A stretch of 64,000 nucleotides of DNA from Didymodactylos carnosus. Taxonomy: Eukaryota; Rotifera; Eurotatoria; Philodinida; Philodinidae. The stretch covers positions 1 through 64,000 of the forward strand of contig CAJNOQ010000087.1 of assembly GCA_905250885.1 (NCBI GenBank), given 5' to 3'. The translations under genes and the position numbers were made by a program. Below the pieces are notes generated by a model. That model did no database searches, was not told the DNA's origin, and was given only the letters and a program-made list of their open reading frames with translations. Every line of letters starts with the position of its first letter. Position 1 is the first letter of the stretch. Shown one piece after another: positions 1 to 12,003 of the stretch.

Positions 1-109
1 AATTGAATAACAATCGAACTGAAGAAGCACGTGTACCAAGTGTGCCTGTCGATGGTGTTCCATCTGCTAATAATATGAGATCAAATACATTACCACAAAT
101 GTCACAGAT

Positions 110-140
<31 letters not shown>

Positions 141-1239
141 GTGCCTGATTCAGCAGTAAACAAATCAAATTCATTAAGAGCAAAACAAACAGTAACATTG
201 GCAACGACGAGAACACATGTTGAAACCCCCACGGATGAAAGTAGTGTAGCGTCACTAGATTTTCCAGCAGATATGGATGTACCGGGTTCATGGAAGTTTC
301 GTTCACTTGATGGTAATGTACATCGCGTAACACGTGGTAGACATCGAGCTCCATTGCCTAACTCTTTCATTGATCCAACTGGTATTCACAGTGATACAGA
401 AATTGTTCGATCTGCCAGCTTTCGTCATATGCAACATCAACCAACACTACTTCAGAATTCAAGAATATATGGCTCCATACCAGCAATAAGCAAGTAAGCA
501 TAGATGTTCGTTTTCATTTCCCCTATTTATTAACATCCTTATTCCTTTAGAACGTATGACTCAATGCGTAATGGTGTTCAATTTAACATGACTCGTATGA
601 GTGAAAAAGATGCCCAAAAAGTAGCTTCGTTTTATCAAAGTATCGGTACACTTGTTTATGTTGGCCGTTCAATAGCAACATTATATACAAGCGATTTTAA
701 TTCAATGGCAAATTTAAAAGATTGGAGAAAATTGTACACTGGTGAGTAAAATTTGGATGTTTCAAAAACTAGTATCTATTTTTTGTTAATTTTCTTAAGG
801 TATCCCAGTTTGGTTATTTAACACTGGCATGAATCCAAAACGTGGTCGAAGTATTCGATTAATAATTAGTGAAATTGGAAGTTCGTTTACTCTCTGGGAT
901 ACAATTGTAAATGGTGCGTCAGATGTTCGTCTACCGAAAGAACGTCATATAACATTAAAATCATTAGAAAAAGGCACTGTTCTAGCATTAAAATTTGATG
1001 ATATGAGTGCAACAGAAGAATTTCACAATTATTTTAGTCGTTTATCATCTGATCCAAGAAATCAAGATTTATTCGATGTATTTAATCCAAAACGTCGTTT
1101 ACCAATATTTCCATTAAGAAAGAAAAAAGTGAAAAAATCGGCTATTTCAAAACCCACAGAATTTAATCATATCACAAAGGTGGATGAAAATGATCGAGAA
1201 AGTTTGTACACTTATTCTGTTCTTGTTGAAGATCATTAA
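1..1239 (+). CDS. 3' end of unrecognised gene with poly-Gln tract (partial)
   Basis: Three exons are readable: up to 493, 551-741 and 800-1239, joined by 57- and 58-bp GT..AG introns whose phases agree. The reading frame is open from base 3, so the gene begins outside the window. The first exon is low in complexity, with a run of 10 glutamines (CAA repeats at 111-140), then GSWKFRSLDGNVHRVTRG. The last two exons form one globular domain of about 170 residues, starting near MRNGVQFNMTRMSEKDAQKV and including IPVWLFNTGMNPKRGRS and GTVLALKFDD, followed by a basic tail (PLRKKKVKKS). The alternating strands and spacing resemble a PH or EVH1-like fold, but this is a guess and I do not recognise the family. 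The protein ends in VLVEDH. The gene call is firm; its function is unknown. Confidence 0.8.
111..140 (+). repeat. (CAA)10 microsatellite inside coding exon
   Basis: Ten tandem CAA triplets encode a glutamine run in the partial gene at the window start. All codons are CAA with no CAG, so the tract is a pure repeat liable to slippage. Confidence 0.9.
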
Positions 1240-3924
1240 GTTCTTTTCATTTCTATAATACATGCAAATTTGTTACCATACAATATCCGTTTTTATCTAC
1301 ATTTTTATTTCTTTTTCTTTTTTTTACCATTCTTTTTTTTTTACTCAAAGTTATATAAATTTACATAAAGTATGTATTTTGTACAGGGCATTTTCAGTAA
1401 CAGTATCACATTAGTCGTGTGTGTAAGCGTGTATGTTTCCATATTCGATAAAACAAAAAAAGAATTATTAGTTTAAGTCAATGTTTTGTCTTTTTCATGT
1501 TTTTTCTTCAACGATAAAAGATCGAAAAAGTTTATGAAATAAATTCAAGATTTTTGATAGATTTCTTTCACAATTTATCAAGAAATACTTGTTCAGATGA
1601 GTTTTGATAATATTAACTATAATGTAGTAATTTTAACTGATTGAAAAGATCCAAGGTGAAATTATTATTGTTTCCGTTATTTTTCAGTTTTTGACTCTTA
1701 AGTTACTCAAGGCAAATTGTTTATAGAATGTTGTCTTTGTAGAGAATTGTCGAGTGCAAAAACAATGTTAGAAAGCAAAAACAAACAGAAAAACGAATAA
1801 TTCTTTTGTTTTCTTTTCAAGGTGAATAATTAGTCGTCTCTCTTTCTCTCTCTCTTTCTCTTACAGATGCCTCATTATTTAATATTGAGAATTTTAACGT
1901 ATATCGATGTACAGAAAACACGCTTATACGCAATCTACAAAAAATGAGATACCAAGATACTCTTTTCTTTCGCTTAGCATAGTTTTATCAACTGTGATCA
2001 CTAAGAAGTTGACTTATTACTTTCAATTAGAACAAAATAAATCAATGCGAGAATAAGACAATATACCAAGCTCATCTAGGGAAAGTCGGTACCAGTATTT
2101 CAGAATACGGTCTCTTATTGAATTTTAATGTCAACAGGAATACTCCGACTTTCAAAGAGTTTTTTTTCTGTCAAAAATTTCTTACCAAAAATATCTTAAC
2201 CTTATTTATTTAATCGTCCTTACAACTTGTGCTTAGCATTACTGCTCTCTCGTTTTATCTTGTGAACTGTTCTTTTTTTTTTACATTTTCAAACTCATCC
2301 TTGTTCTATTTCGTAGATGATTAGTACGTAAAAAGTGAACTTTGTCTTTTCTAATCTTGTTTCTTGTTGTTGTAATGATTAGAGGTAGTATTTACGTGTT
2401 TAACCTTATAAAAACTTGTCTTTTTATCAATCAAAGAACCCAATTATTTTATAAAAACGTCATTTTGAACTTATCATTTGAGGGTTATATTAAATAAAAA
2501 GTAGCTTTTAAGCCGATATACTTGCATTTAATATACTGCAATTCTATGTTAGAACAACTTGAAAAATAGTGGATATTAAAGATTTATCATTTAGCGTCCT
2601 CAGAGCCTTATGTAAATTCTTTGAAAATCGACTTTCAGACATCAATTAGATCTATAAAAAATAACAGTATTCACATGCAACTTCATATATTGATATCATT
2701 TCAGTAAAAGTTCGACGCTTATTAAACAAAAATGTTTTCATCAAATTTCGATTACCAACACAGTTTGATAGCGGAGTTTTAATAAAACTATGTCAATCGT
2801 TTGCTGTTCTCCGCATCCATTGAATTGTAATTCAAAGTTCATTAGCAGAGATAATGTCTATATCTTCAAAATGACGTCAGTTAATAAGACAAAAAGAAAA
2901 GCCAGGTTTTTTTATTTTTTATGGATTTTACCTTTGAAAGAATTCAGTGTGAAACTATTTTATCGTTTTTCTATCGTTTGTTGGAAATATATATGTTTCC
3001 CTATTTCTGTCATAATAAAGATAATTAGTTGTAAAAAAAGATGTATTTGTTGTAAAAATATCGTTATTTTTTTGTTGTCTGTCTGTTTTATTCTTCAATT
3101 TATACATTTATTAAGAACGATAAAAAGCATTGCCACACATTAAAAATTAGACCCTGGAGGAAAATCAAAAGAAAAAGAAGAGAAAAATGAGTTGGTCAAT
3201 GTGCAAACATTGCCTGCAAGCACTTTTCTTAACAAATAAGTGATTATATATGTATAATAAGAAAAAAAGTGACTAAATACACATAATTATTCTATTGAAC
3301 ATTTTAGTAAGAATATTTTTAGAGAATATGCCATCGGATATACTTGTACATAAGATGTTGAACATGTCCAACGTTAAAATTATAAATTTGAAAATAGACT
3401 GTAAAAATAAATTCAAGGCCATTTATGATAAATAAGCAGTCGACTGTTCACAGACCCAAATTCCAGTTATGACTAACTAATCCTAAAATGTCTAAAAATA
3501 ATTGTTTATATATTTAAGGAAACTGTCTATAGTGTATGAAACCTTATACTATTTAATTTGATTACAGAGAAAAAACGCATGAAATTATCGAAAGAAGTAA
3601 ACATAGAAAGCTCACACACTTATATAATCAAATATTCATCGTCATAAGACATGTCTTAGATCGTGTTCTATGTAACACGTTTTACATGAATAAATTTAAT
3701 TTCACGGTATCAATCTGCACTCATTAGTGTCTCAAATACCTTTATTCTGTTCCGCATAAACATTCTGATATGTTCAACAAATTTTATAAATAAGACCGAT
3801 AATAACAAATCAATAAAAGTGACATAAATTTGTGTCACATCTAACAGCGATTAAAAATGATTTGATCATTTCTTGACTTTTATGATATTAATTTGATGAA
3901 GATGTTATCATTGCATTAGATAAT
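1240..3924. other. Non-coding stretch between first gene and UTP15 remnant
   Basis: AT-rich sequence with poly-T and poly-A runs and no convincing coding exon. A possible AATAAA-type poly(A) signal for the upstream gene lies near 1540. A short imperfect hairpin at about 2090-2152 pairs GAAAGTCGG with CCGACTTTC. An open frame at 2790-3143 has unusual composition and no family resemblance, so I treat it as chance. Confidence 0.6.
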
Positions 3925-5945
3925 TTAATTGTATGTATTTATTCCAAATAAAATCATTCTCATAGCACTTTTCATTCTCATTAATTCTGATTGATATTTC
4001 AATTCTTTTAATTTTATTATAGCTTGTGTATTCTTTCCATTCTTTGTTAACTCTTTAATATAAAGTTGTGGTGATAAATATGTCAACATCAATCAATGCC
4101 GACATGGTAATTGATGTACAAAAATGTTTCTGTGTAAAATGGACAAGCTTTATGAAAGAATGATTTATCATCTCTACCAGTTAATGTTTCTTAATCATGT
4201 TTCGGTGAAATGATCCTTTTAATATAACGATGGCACGTTTACTGATTGACGATGTTTAAAAGTAGTTTTAAATATCGCGTCTACTGTGGATGAAACATAA
4301 AATTTTCGTAAATAATTATCATAAGCTTCTAATTGGTACTAACAACATGATCAAATGAATCGAGTGAGGGAGTTGGAATATAGTAAAAGATAAAACTCTC
4401 TTGAAAACATCCTTAAGACATGCGATTTTCAACAGGAAACAAAGATTCCAATAACAGAATATGTACTGAGAATATGATGAGTATCAGAAACAATTCATTC
4501 ATAAAAATATACTGTTAAACTACATACTATTCGAGAAAAAGCGCCATTTTCTTCGTCGTCTTCTTGATTCTGACGATGATGTTATTGACTTTATCTCAAC
4601 TGCTGATTGCATTTTTCTATGTTATCTTTGTTTAAGGTTGTACCGTTGTTAGTAGTAGTCGTAGCATTTGATACTCCGACTGTCTTATTCTTTACTTTAC
4701 TGAGCATAGTTTACTGGACATACATACTGAGAGTGGTTTGCCATCGGGATTTAAGAAGTGGACTAATAAAATAGTATTCGAATATTGTAGTGTATGCGCG
4801 ACACGAAATATGATTGCGTCATATACTTCAATACGTCAATCTAATCTGTCAAACAATATGTGATGCATATCACTACTAAATGCCGTGTACAGTAGAGATG
4901 TGCAATGTGAACCGTACCCGATCCGAAGGTTGGATATGGGTATGAAGTTGTCGGATACGGGTAGAGCAGTTGCGGGGTCAATTTTTTTTAAATTACCCGA
5001 AAACCGAAAGGTTTTAGTAGAAAGTCACAAAATCTTAGTGAAAAAAATACAAGATTTTAGCTAAAATGCATGAAGTTTTAAAAGAGTTACTGAGAACGTA
5101 ATGATAACTTGACATCTCTAGCCGAAAAACAAGTTTTTAATTGGACAACGAAAAGGAGAAAATTTTTAGGCATTTAGTCGGGTACAGGTCGGGTACGAAT
5201 ATAAAGTTCTCAGATCGGATACGGGTAGAAAAACGCTACCCGTGCACATCTCTAGCAGTATACTTTTATGGCGATTAGATAAATTTGTCAATAATCTTTC
5301 CCCTTCAAGTAAATCCTATACTTCCACACACGGATCCCCGGCTGTTATCGCTGATGTTTCATTTGAATAAACCAGAATGCATTCAGTTTGATGGCTATAA
5401 TCAACGTATAAAACACTTGTACCAATGTATTTATCAAGTACTTTCATTATACAGTCATAACCACCACTAAACAATAAATTAATTCTATTGACATAGTGTT
5501 AACACACGAACATAATCTGTACGAATATTTAAAAATATTAAAAATGCTTTTCTGTTGCCATATCACATATTCGTACCGTTCGATAATTGAAATCAGTGAT
5601 TACACAAATTCTGCCACTTGAAAAATATGTATGATGTACAGGGGAGCCTTGGTGCTCTTTACTTTTAATAAACATAAAAACTGTGAACATGTTTCAGAAT
5701 CAAACATGCGAACGATCCTGTTGTTGGCACTAGTACATAACAAAATGCCATCAGAACGAAATATGCTGCAATAAGCGATTTCTTTAAATAAATAAAATAA
5801 ACGTACTAATGTCAATACTGCGGATGCATATATTTGAACACGTGTTGAATCTGTTGTGGATATTTATTGTTCTTTAATTGGAACAATATCAATTTTTGTT
5901 ATAGGATCATATTTACGGAATGTAAAAGGGTGACTTTCATTTCAT
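3925..5945 (-). pseudogene. UTP15: UTP15 (U3 snoRNP WD40 protein) pseudogene
   Basis: On the minus strand, pieces of a UTP15-like protein appear in the correct order but in different frames with stops between. WD40 pieces: a stretch ending KEIAYCSIFRSDGILL (about 5945-5690), ICVITDFNYRTVRICDMATE in a shifted frame (about 5620-5540), and FSGGYDCIMKVLDKYIG continuing to SAITAGDPCVEV (about 5470-5295). After a 362-bp inserted element come pieces of the C-terminal domain: LEAYDNYLRKFYVSSTVDAI (about 4335-4215), TGRDDKSF (about 4170) and MSALMLTYLSPQLYIKEL (about 4104) running to a stop at 3925. Animal UTP15 has WD40 repeats then this C-terminal domain and works in 18S pre-rRNA processing in the nucleolus. 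No intact frame remains and the middle is poorly preserved, so this is a decayed copy. A functional copy presumably lies elsewhere. Identification is by remembered family sequence. Confidence 0.75.
4893..5254. mobile_element. 362-bp non-autonomous inverted-repeat element (GGGTA/TACCC type)
   Basis: The element starts TAGAGATGTGCA and ends in the exact reverse complement, TGCACATCTCTA. The inner sequence repeats GGGTA, TACCC and CGGGTA units in both orientations (for example near 4915-4990 and 5175-5245). It has no coding capacity. It lies inside the UTP15 remnant, so it landed there during or after decay. I could not find a clean target duplication; GTGTAC and GTATAC on the two flanks are only suggestive. 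The YAGAG-type terminus fits hAT-like MITEs, which is inference. Confidence 0.75.
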
Positions 5946-7089
5946 TTAAGACTTGCCAATCAACATCATCCTCTGATAAAACACTATGATCATCATCTCA
6001 TTCAAGGTAAAGTTGTTTAAAAATAGGCATCAATAATCGTCTTCGTCTTACTAAGACTGTTGCATGATGCAATTATAAAATTATTAATGTTACAAAATAA
6101 AAAGAAGCTAAAAAGTGTTCATTCATAGAGTAGAGTATTATCCTATTTATAATACGTTTTAAAAACTTTAAAAACATTTTTATGATGCTTCAAGCCAACG
6201 AGAGACGCCATTTCTCAGATTTTTCCCGAGTACTTGTATAGATTAATAATCAGTAATTACTTAATGGTGAAACTTTAAAGAATCAACTCGTTAGATATAG
6301 TACACCATAACTTCGATTAAACAAAAATTACGAAAAATGAAGGAGAGCTTGTGGTAACACATGGTCGACATCCAGACGGACATTTGGTAAAAAATCGAAA
6401 GTGCACTTTTCCAAATATAAATAGTGTCTACGGGCTATCTAATGGTATAAAAGAATTTTGCTCCAAGTGCTGAATTTTCGGTAAAAAAATATATGCAAGA
6501 AAAAGTCTGTGTAGTAGCGACCTCTGGTAAATATTTTTTATTGGACTAAGTCGATTTAAATTTGAAAACACTACATATTCGAATGCGCGAAAATGCACAT
6601 ATTTAGCTAAGTTAAGTTATAGGTTTTCCCCCAAACTCTGTTTTTTCAGGTAAAAACTATGTTCTCAGACCAGGATCACTTTTAAGAAAAAGTAATGAAA
6701 CACTTCCAAGTGATCAGTCAAGAATCATGCGTAATACAATCAGTCTTGGATAGAAAAAATATTCATGAAAATCTTTTCCCATGAAGCAGCAAGACCGACT
6801 GTTCGAAAAAAATCATTTTTTCTGAAAACATTTATTTTTATAATCAAGAAGCTAATAATTTATGCACAAAAGTTCTGATGTCCGTCTGCTATTGGAAAAA
6901 TGCCTGCTGTGTAACGTGTATGAATGAGTGCAGATCACACATTAAGTGGATCGACAGCGGGACAATCACATGCCTACCTGAAGTGTTTTTTCACGTTTTA
7001 CCGGATGGTATCAGATCGATAAATATGACATTTGGTCTTAAATATGACATTTTGAATAAGACATTTGGTCATGCTGAGTGAGTTGAATG
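5946..7089. other. Non-coding stretch upstream of threonine aldolase
   Basis: No supported gene. Near 7018-7075 the phrase GACATTTGGTC is repeated with variations (a tandem-like patch). CAGACGGACAT at about 6372 and ATGTCCGTCTG near 6878 are inverted copies of each other, possibly ends of a degraded element. An open frame at 6878-7081 is short and unlike any known protein. Confidence 0.5.
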
Positions 7090-7264
7090 ATATTATCTTT
7101 AAAGGTAATGTTTTTTGTTTTCTTCACGTTGACCAAAAATTTTATTTTGGTTTTCTCTAGATTATTGTGTAACCGAAATAAAACGAGAATACTTAAAATG
7201 ACCCACATGTAAGCCATAGAAGATAGTTTTTAAACTTGCAGAATCAATAGAAAGTAACCAGTAA
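7090..7264 (+). repeat. 175-bp direct repeat, left copy
   Basis: Base for base the same, as far as I can read, as 8614-8788 (offset 1524). It ends 56 bp before the ATG of the threonine aldolase gene. The repeat contains a splice-like pair, AAAG then GTAATG near 7104 and TTCTCTAG near 7160, so it could be part of an old transcribed region. Confidence 0.9.
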
Positions 7265-7320
7265 GTTCAAACAAAATATTTGTCTATATTATCAATAACT
7301 GTTTTTTCTGCCAAAGAATC

Positions 7321-8444
7321 ATGAATACAATGAAATCATTTGCTAGTGACAACTATGCGGGTGTATTGCCAGAAATTATTCAGGCATTACTAGCCGCGAA
7401 TACGGCACATGCACGTGCATATGGTTAGTGCCGCTTTAATATATTTGAACATTTCAATTGAATATTTCAATTTGATTTTTTTTATTTCTAGGAAATGATG
7501 AACTAACCACGGAAGCTAAAAATCTATTTAAACAAATATTTCAATGTGAAGTTGATGTTTTCTTTGTTTTTAACGGCACAGGAGCAAATGTGTTGAGTAT
7601 TATGGCAACTACTCAATCGTACAGTTCCGTTTTGTGTTCCGATGTTTCTCACATAGTTACTGATGAATCAACGTCGTCGGAATCGGTTTCAGGTTGTCGG
7701 CTAGTACCAATCCAAAGTAATGAGCATGGTAAACTTGATCCAGCGGCAGTAGAAGAAAAATTAGGAAGAGTCGGTGATTGTCATGCTGCACAACCTAGCT
7801 TAATTTCTCTAACACAACCAACCGAATACGGAACAATTTATTCAATTGATGAGTTAAAACAAATGTCATTATTAGCGAAAAAACATGATCTCTATTTACA
7901 CATTGACGGAGCACGGTTTTTTAACGCTTGTGCGTCATTGAATTGTGAATTGAAAGATCTAACCACAGATGTTGGTGTAGATATTTTATCACTTGGTGGC
8001 ACAAAAATCGGTCTGATGTTTGGTGAGGCAGTGGTTGTTTTTAATAAAACATTAGCAAAACATATGATCTACAAACATAAACAATGTATGCAATTATTCA
8101 GCAAACAACGATTTATCGCTGCTCAATTTAACGAAATCTTTAAAAATGATTTATGGCGTAAAGCGGCGGTACATGCGAACCAAATGGTACAAATATTAGG
8201 AAAAAAACTTCTAAAATATTCGGCCTATATTAAAATTACAAAACCGATACAAACAAACGCCGTCTTTGCCGTGATGCCAAAAGAATGGATTGATCTACTA
8301 TCGGAAAAATTTCCATTCTACGTATGGAACCCAATTATCAACGAAGTGCGTCTAATGTGTTCATTTGATACGACAGAAACAGATATAGAAGAATTTGTCA
8401 GTGTTATTGAGAAACTGTATGGGCTGGCATCAGGTCATTTATGA
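7321..8444 (+). CDS. Bacterial-type low-specificity L-threonine aldolase
   Basis: Two exons, 7321-7423 and 7492-8444, join across a 68-bp GT..AG intron to give about 351 residues, the usual length of bacterial low-specificity threonine aldolases. These are PLP enzymes (fold type I, beta-eliminating lyase group) that split threonine or allo-threonine into glycine and acetaldehyde. The N-terminus SFASDNYAG and the AYGNDELT junction match the family. Further motifs are VFFVFNGTGANVLS, QPTEYGTIYSIDEL, HIDGARFFNAC (PLP-contacting Asp) and SLGGTKIGLMFGEAV with the PLP lysine in GGTK; bacterial relatives usually read GGTKNG. The C-terminal RLMCSFDTTETDIEEF is also typical. The ATG at 7321 was chosen because it precedes SFASDNYAG. 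It resembles the Pseudomonas and Bacteroidetes form more than the animal form, suggesting horizontal gain followed by intron acquisition. No targeting signal is seen, so it is probably cytosolic. Confidence 0.9.
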
Positions 8445-8613
8445 GCCATTTGTATCTTGTATTTGGATGTGTATTCTTTTAAGCAAAGGAATACTGGAAG
8501 TGGAGTTTTGCATCGTTATTAGAGATGTTAGTCGCGTCATTCATAGAAATGTTTTTTTCAATCTTGCAGTCGGACGATTTGTCGATAACCATCGTAAACA
8601 CTTGCCTGACTTC

Positions 8614-8788
8614 ATATTATCTTTAAAGGTAATGTTTTTTGTTTTCTTCACGTTGACCAAAAATTTTATTTTGGTTTTCTCTAGATTATTGTGTAACCGA
8701 AATAAAACGAGAATACTTAAAATGACCCACATGTAAGCCATAGAAGATAGTTTTTAAACTTGCAGAATCAATAGAAAGTAACCAGTAA
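8614..8788 (+). repeat. 175-bp direct repeat, right copy
   Basis: Second copy of the repeat at 7090-7264, starting 169 bp after the threonine aldolase stop codon. I found no difference between the copies, so the duplication is recent or kept uniform by gene conversion. The pair delimits a unit of about 1.7 kb containing the whole gene. Confidence 0.9.
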
Positions 8789-9685
8789 CCATCGGTACTG
8801 CCCGGAATTTTGTCATTATGAACAAGTAGAACACGAATTTGAATCTAGTTTTCCACTTTCTTTTTTTTGTTGAGCATTTGTAAGCGCAGAGATGCTCCCG
8901 ATTGAAAGAGATTTGTCTCAAGTCGTCATTCAAATTTCGACGAGTCTATATGATCTAGAAGAAAGTTTAATCTGAAAACAAAAATCAAGTGTTTTGAACT
9001 TTTTGGTGTTTCTTATATGTAATGACGGATGCAAAATAAAATGGTGAATGTATAAAAACGGTTATCATGCGGTATTTTTCTGTACCACGATCTAATAAAG
9101 TACCGCTGGTTAACCGCGCAGTATGCTGAGTGGTGCGGTTAACGGACGGTATTTTAAAAAAAAGCTCGACATGGGCACTCAATCAAGAGAATTTCTGCTT
9201 AGAACTAAGTTGTGATACTAACATAATCACTGAATGTTGATAAAGAAATTATTCTTCAATTAGTCAATGCTTGAAAGTATGGCAAAATCGTCGAATCCTC
9301 TGATTTGAGGAGTTTTACGTCTATAGTGGCTATCAAAATCAATGTTTTGCTACGCATCACGATTTATTGAATATTTCTCTGTTTTTTTTGAAAGTAAGAA
9401 AGTTGGCAAAGTAAAATGAGCTGTCGTATAGAAAAACTACTTTCAAGACGGCTATTGTAACCGATGTTATATTAGTTGTTGACCCCTAGCAAATCATTAA
9501 GACCCGAACGATGATCGTTTCATAAATCAAATAATCATTAGAATCAATAGCATGAACAAAAACGAGTGTATACAAATTCATAAATATTCGTCCATGTAGT
9601 TTCAGCTGTATCACCCGGTCTTACTGCTATCCTAATGGCACCAAGATATCAATAATCCGTCTTTTTATGTTCAACATTTGATGTG

Positions 9686-9898
9686 TTCAGTAAGGGTAGA
9701 AAAATACAAGTGCCACCTTTTTAAACATTACGGATAGATACTCTTATCTGATACGTTTCGTCAGTTTACTTTTGACATCAGTCAAATAAACAACTTTGAA
9801 CAAAAAACTTTTTACAACAATTTTCACAAAACGTCTCAGATAAGAGTATCTATCTGCAATGTTTAAGGTGGCACTTTTATCTTTCTACCCTTATTGAA
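9686..9898. mobile_element. About 213-bp MITE with long imperfect TIRs
   Basis: The left end TTCAGTAAGGGTAGAAA and the reverse complement of the right end (TTCAATAAGGGTAGAAAG) pair, and the pairing continues inward through GTGCCACC and GATAGATACTCTTATCTGA for about 75 bp per arm. The centre has no coding capacity. No clear target duplication was found, so its class is unknown. Confidence 0.7.
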
Positions 9899-10442
9899 AA
9901 TTTTCACCGTATGCTTTCCTTCGATTCGATGTATTACTATTGCTATTATCATTCTTTGGGAGAAAATGACAATCAATACTAATTTACTAAAGCCTTCTTC
10001 GTAACGATTATACATAATGAAAAAACAGTCATTAATTTAATACCTATAAATCTATGGGTGATTAAATTAATCATAGCGTGCTCATAGTCACATGTTACAT
10101 TATTAAGTTTTTCTCCAAGACAGAAATCAATGATTTAGAATTCTAGTGTATACAGTTTTATTTATCTTAATTGTTTAACACTACGTTCATATAACTATTA
10201 TTAAAAATCAAGTATAATGTACAATTGTGCAAATAGCAATGATCAAACACCAAATATACTGTCAGAATGTCAAAATCGACTAAATTATAAATCAAATTCT
10301 CAAGAATCAATTTTTAGAACTAAAATTATTTCTTTCTATGCTCTGCTCTTCGATCGGACAACATCATCAACACTAACCTTACTTGTATTTGACGTACATG
10401 TATAACTTGTTTTTTTCATGAATAATGTGTTTTGCTTTGAGA

Positions 10443-10594
10443 CAGTTGCGCGGGATAGTCTTGTTTCGTTCCGTCCCATTGAGACGGGACAGAACGTGAT
10501 AGATGTCAGAAAATTTCACGTACCAAAACGAAACGAGTCAAAGTCCGTACGGGACAGGATGGGACCTCAAAAAGCCTTGTCCCACGCATCTCTG
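10443..10594. mobile_element. 152-bp GGGAC/GTCCC inverted-repeat element
   Basis: It begins CAGTTGCGCGGGATAG and ends with a sequence whose reverse complement reads CAGAGATGCGTGGGACAAG. Inner sequence iterates GGGAC, GTCCC and CGTCCC with ACGAAACG in both orientations. Its outer CAGAGATGCG resembles the TAGAGATGTGCA end of the element at 4893. Probably a non-autonomous DNA element; no target duplication is visible. Confidence 0.6.
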
Positions 10595-12003
10595 TTGTGG
10601 ACACAATCATATTGAACCCATTAAAGCTTTATCACAATAACACCATTCATCGCGAGTTTTAGATTCTCGTTTTTTAGCATATTGATAATCTTTGTAATTT
10701 AACACTAACTTTTCGCGTTTAGTAAGGGTGAAATTGTATTGCTACAAAGTATTTATAGATTTCTTTAGAATAGAGGATGTCTTTTTGTTAGTCATCCAAC
10801 ATAATTTTTAGTTGTAATTTTAACAATAGTTTAGCTGACAGGAAAATATCATAAGCATTATTTTCATACGACATGAAATTAAAGCAGTTTGCATATTGAT
10901 ACGGAAATGCTATACGTCAATCCTACCATATTATACTGTTTTAGTCGATTGTATTCTAATATATTATTTTTTAATGTTTTTGATCTTTTTTACGAAATTT
11001 ATCAAAGAAAGACGACGAATTAAAAAAGTGAATATGGAAAAAAATTGAGACTAAATTGAGGATTGATGTTTTCTCTCGATTTCTGTCAATTGCGAGGGAC
11101 AACAAGCCCTAGAAAATCTTCAAATAGCCTGAACTGCCTGCAAATTTTTCTTAATAAATCTAACAACCGTCAATACCTCGAGAAACCAATTCAACGTCAG
11201 TTCACTGGGTTGGTCATCTAAACATTCTGTCTTTACTTTTCGCTTGTATAACGCGTTGATATTCATTTTTCGATATCTCTATATCGACGAGTTTCTTTGA
11301 TTAATTTGAGTGGATTAGATTCGTAATTGAAAGAGCAAGCTGTCTAAGCTAAAACGATACCATTCAAATGTCTCCTTCTCAACAAAAATCTTCTCATTGT
11401 GTTAAGTTTGAAACATTTTGAATTTGTTTTTTTTATAATGTACGTTCTTGTTTATTTAGCTAAATAGTATAAAAATATAAATGAGATTAGATAATACTTA
11501 AAAAAAGACAGTCGTTAATAATAAAAAATACAGGTGCACTAAACTCGCTAAATAAAGAAATAATGAATGAGTAAAAATACTATATATGCTGCAAATAAAA
11601 ATAAAGAATAAAAGTGATCACAGTTATTCCGAGACTAGATGAAAAATTATATATATAAATATATCGATAAAAAAAATATATGAAACGTTATCTGACAGAA
11701 TAAATATCTCTGAGAACAAAACAAGGATGAAAAAAAAAGAGAAGAAAATGAAAGATAAATAAAGATATTTGATTAATAATTAATAAAATAGAGAGATTAA
11801 GAAAAGAAACAGTATAGAGACGAGACAGAGATTAATTGAAACAGTATTTGACAACTTTCATAACAAACCATTGAAAAAAAATAATAATAAAAATGAACAA
11901 CTAACAAAACAATATACTTTAGAATTAAATAAATTTATTAATATATTCATATTGTATTTAATGAAGTCCTATACAACGGACACAAAGATAAGATCATATT
12001 AGA

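Larger units (their letters stand above)
8789..12003. other. Non-coding stretch with several small repeats
   Basis: No supported gene. Near 9055-9165 there is a patch rich in GCGGTA, TACCGC and GGTTAAC units that looks like a fragment of a motif-iterated element. A small near-palindrome around ATTAATTTAAT spans about 10031-10072. Two further elements are listed separately. 11460-11950 is very AT-rich and lies just past the 3' end of the minus-strand gene at 12004. Short open frames at 10217-10405 and 10418-10615 are not credible; the second lies largely within a repeat. Confidence 0.55.

Noticed and set aside
67-354. Minus-strand open frame with a poly-Val run
   Set aside because: It is the antisense of the CAA repeat in the real plus-strand exon.
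2790-3143. 117-residue hydrophobic open frame
   Set aside because: AT-rich translation heavy in Ile, Phe, Lys and Cys; no family match, no neighbouring exons in phase.
5285-5470. 61-residue plus-strand open frame
   Set aside because: The opposite strand carries a WD40 piece of the UTP15 remnant (FSGGYDCIMKV), which explains the open frame.
8395-8736. 113-residue open frame overlapping the end of the threonine aldolase gene
   Set aside because: It is a different frame of the aldolase 3' end continuing into the direct repeat; no known domain.
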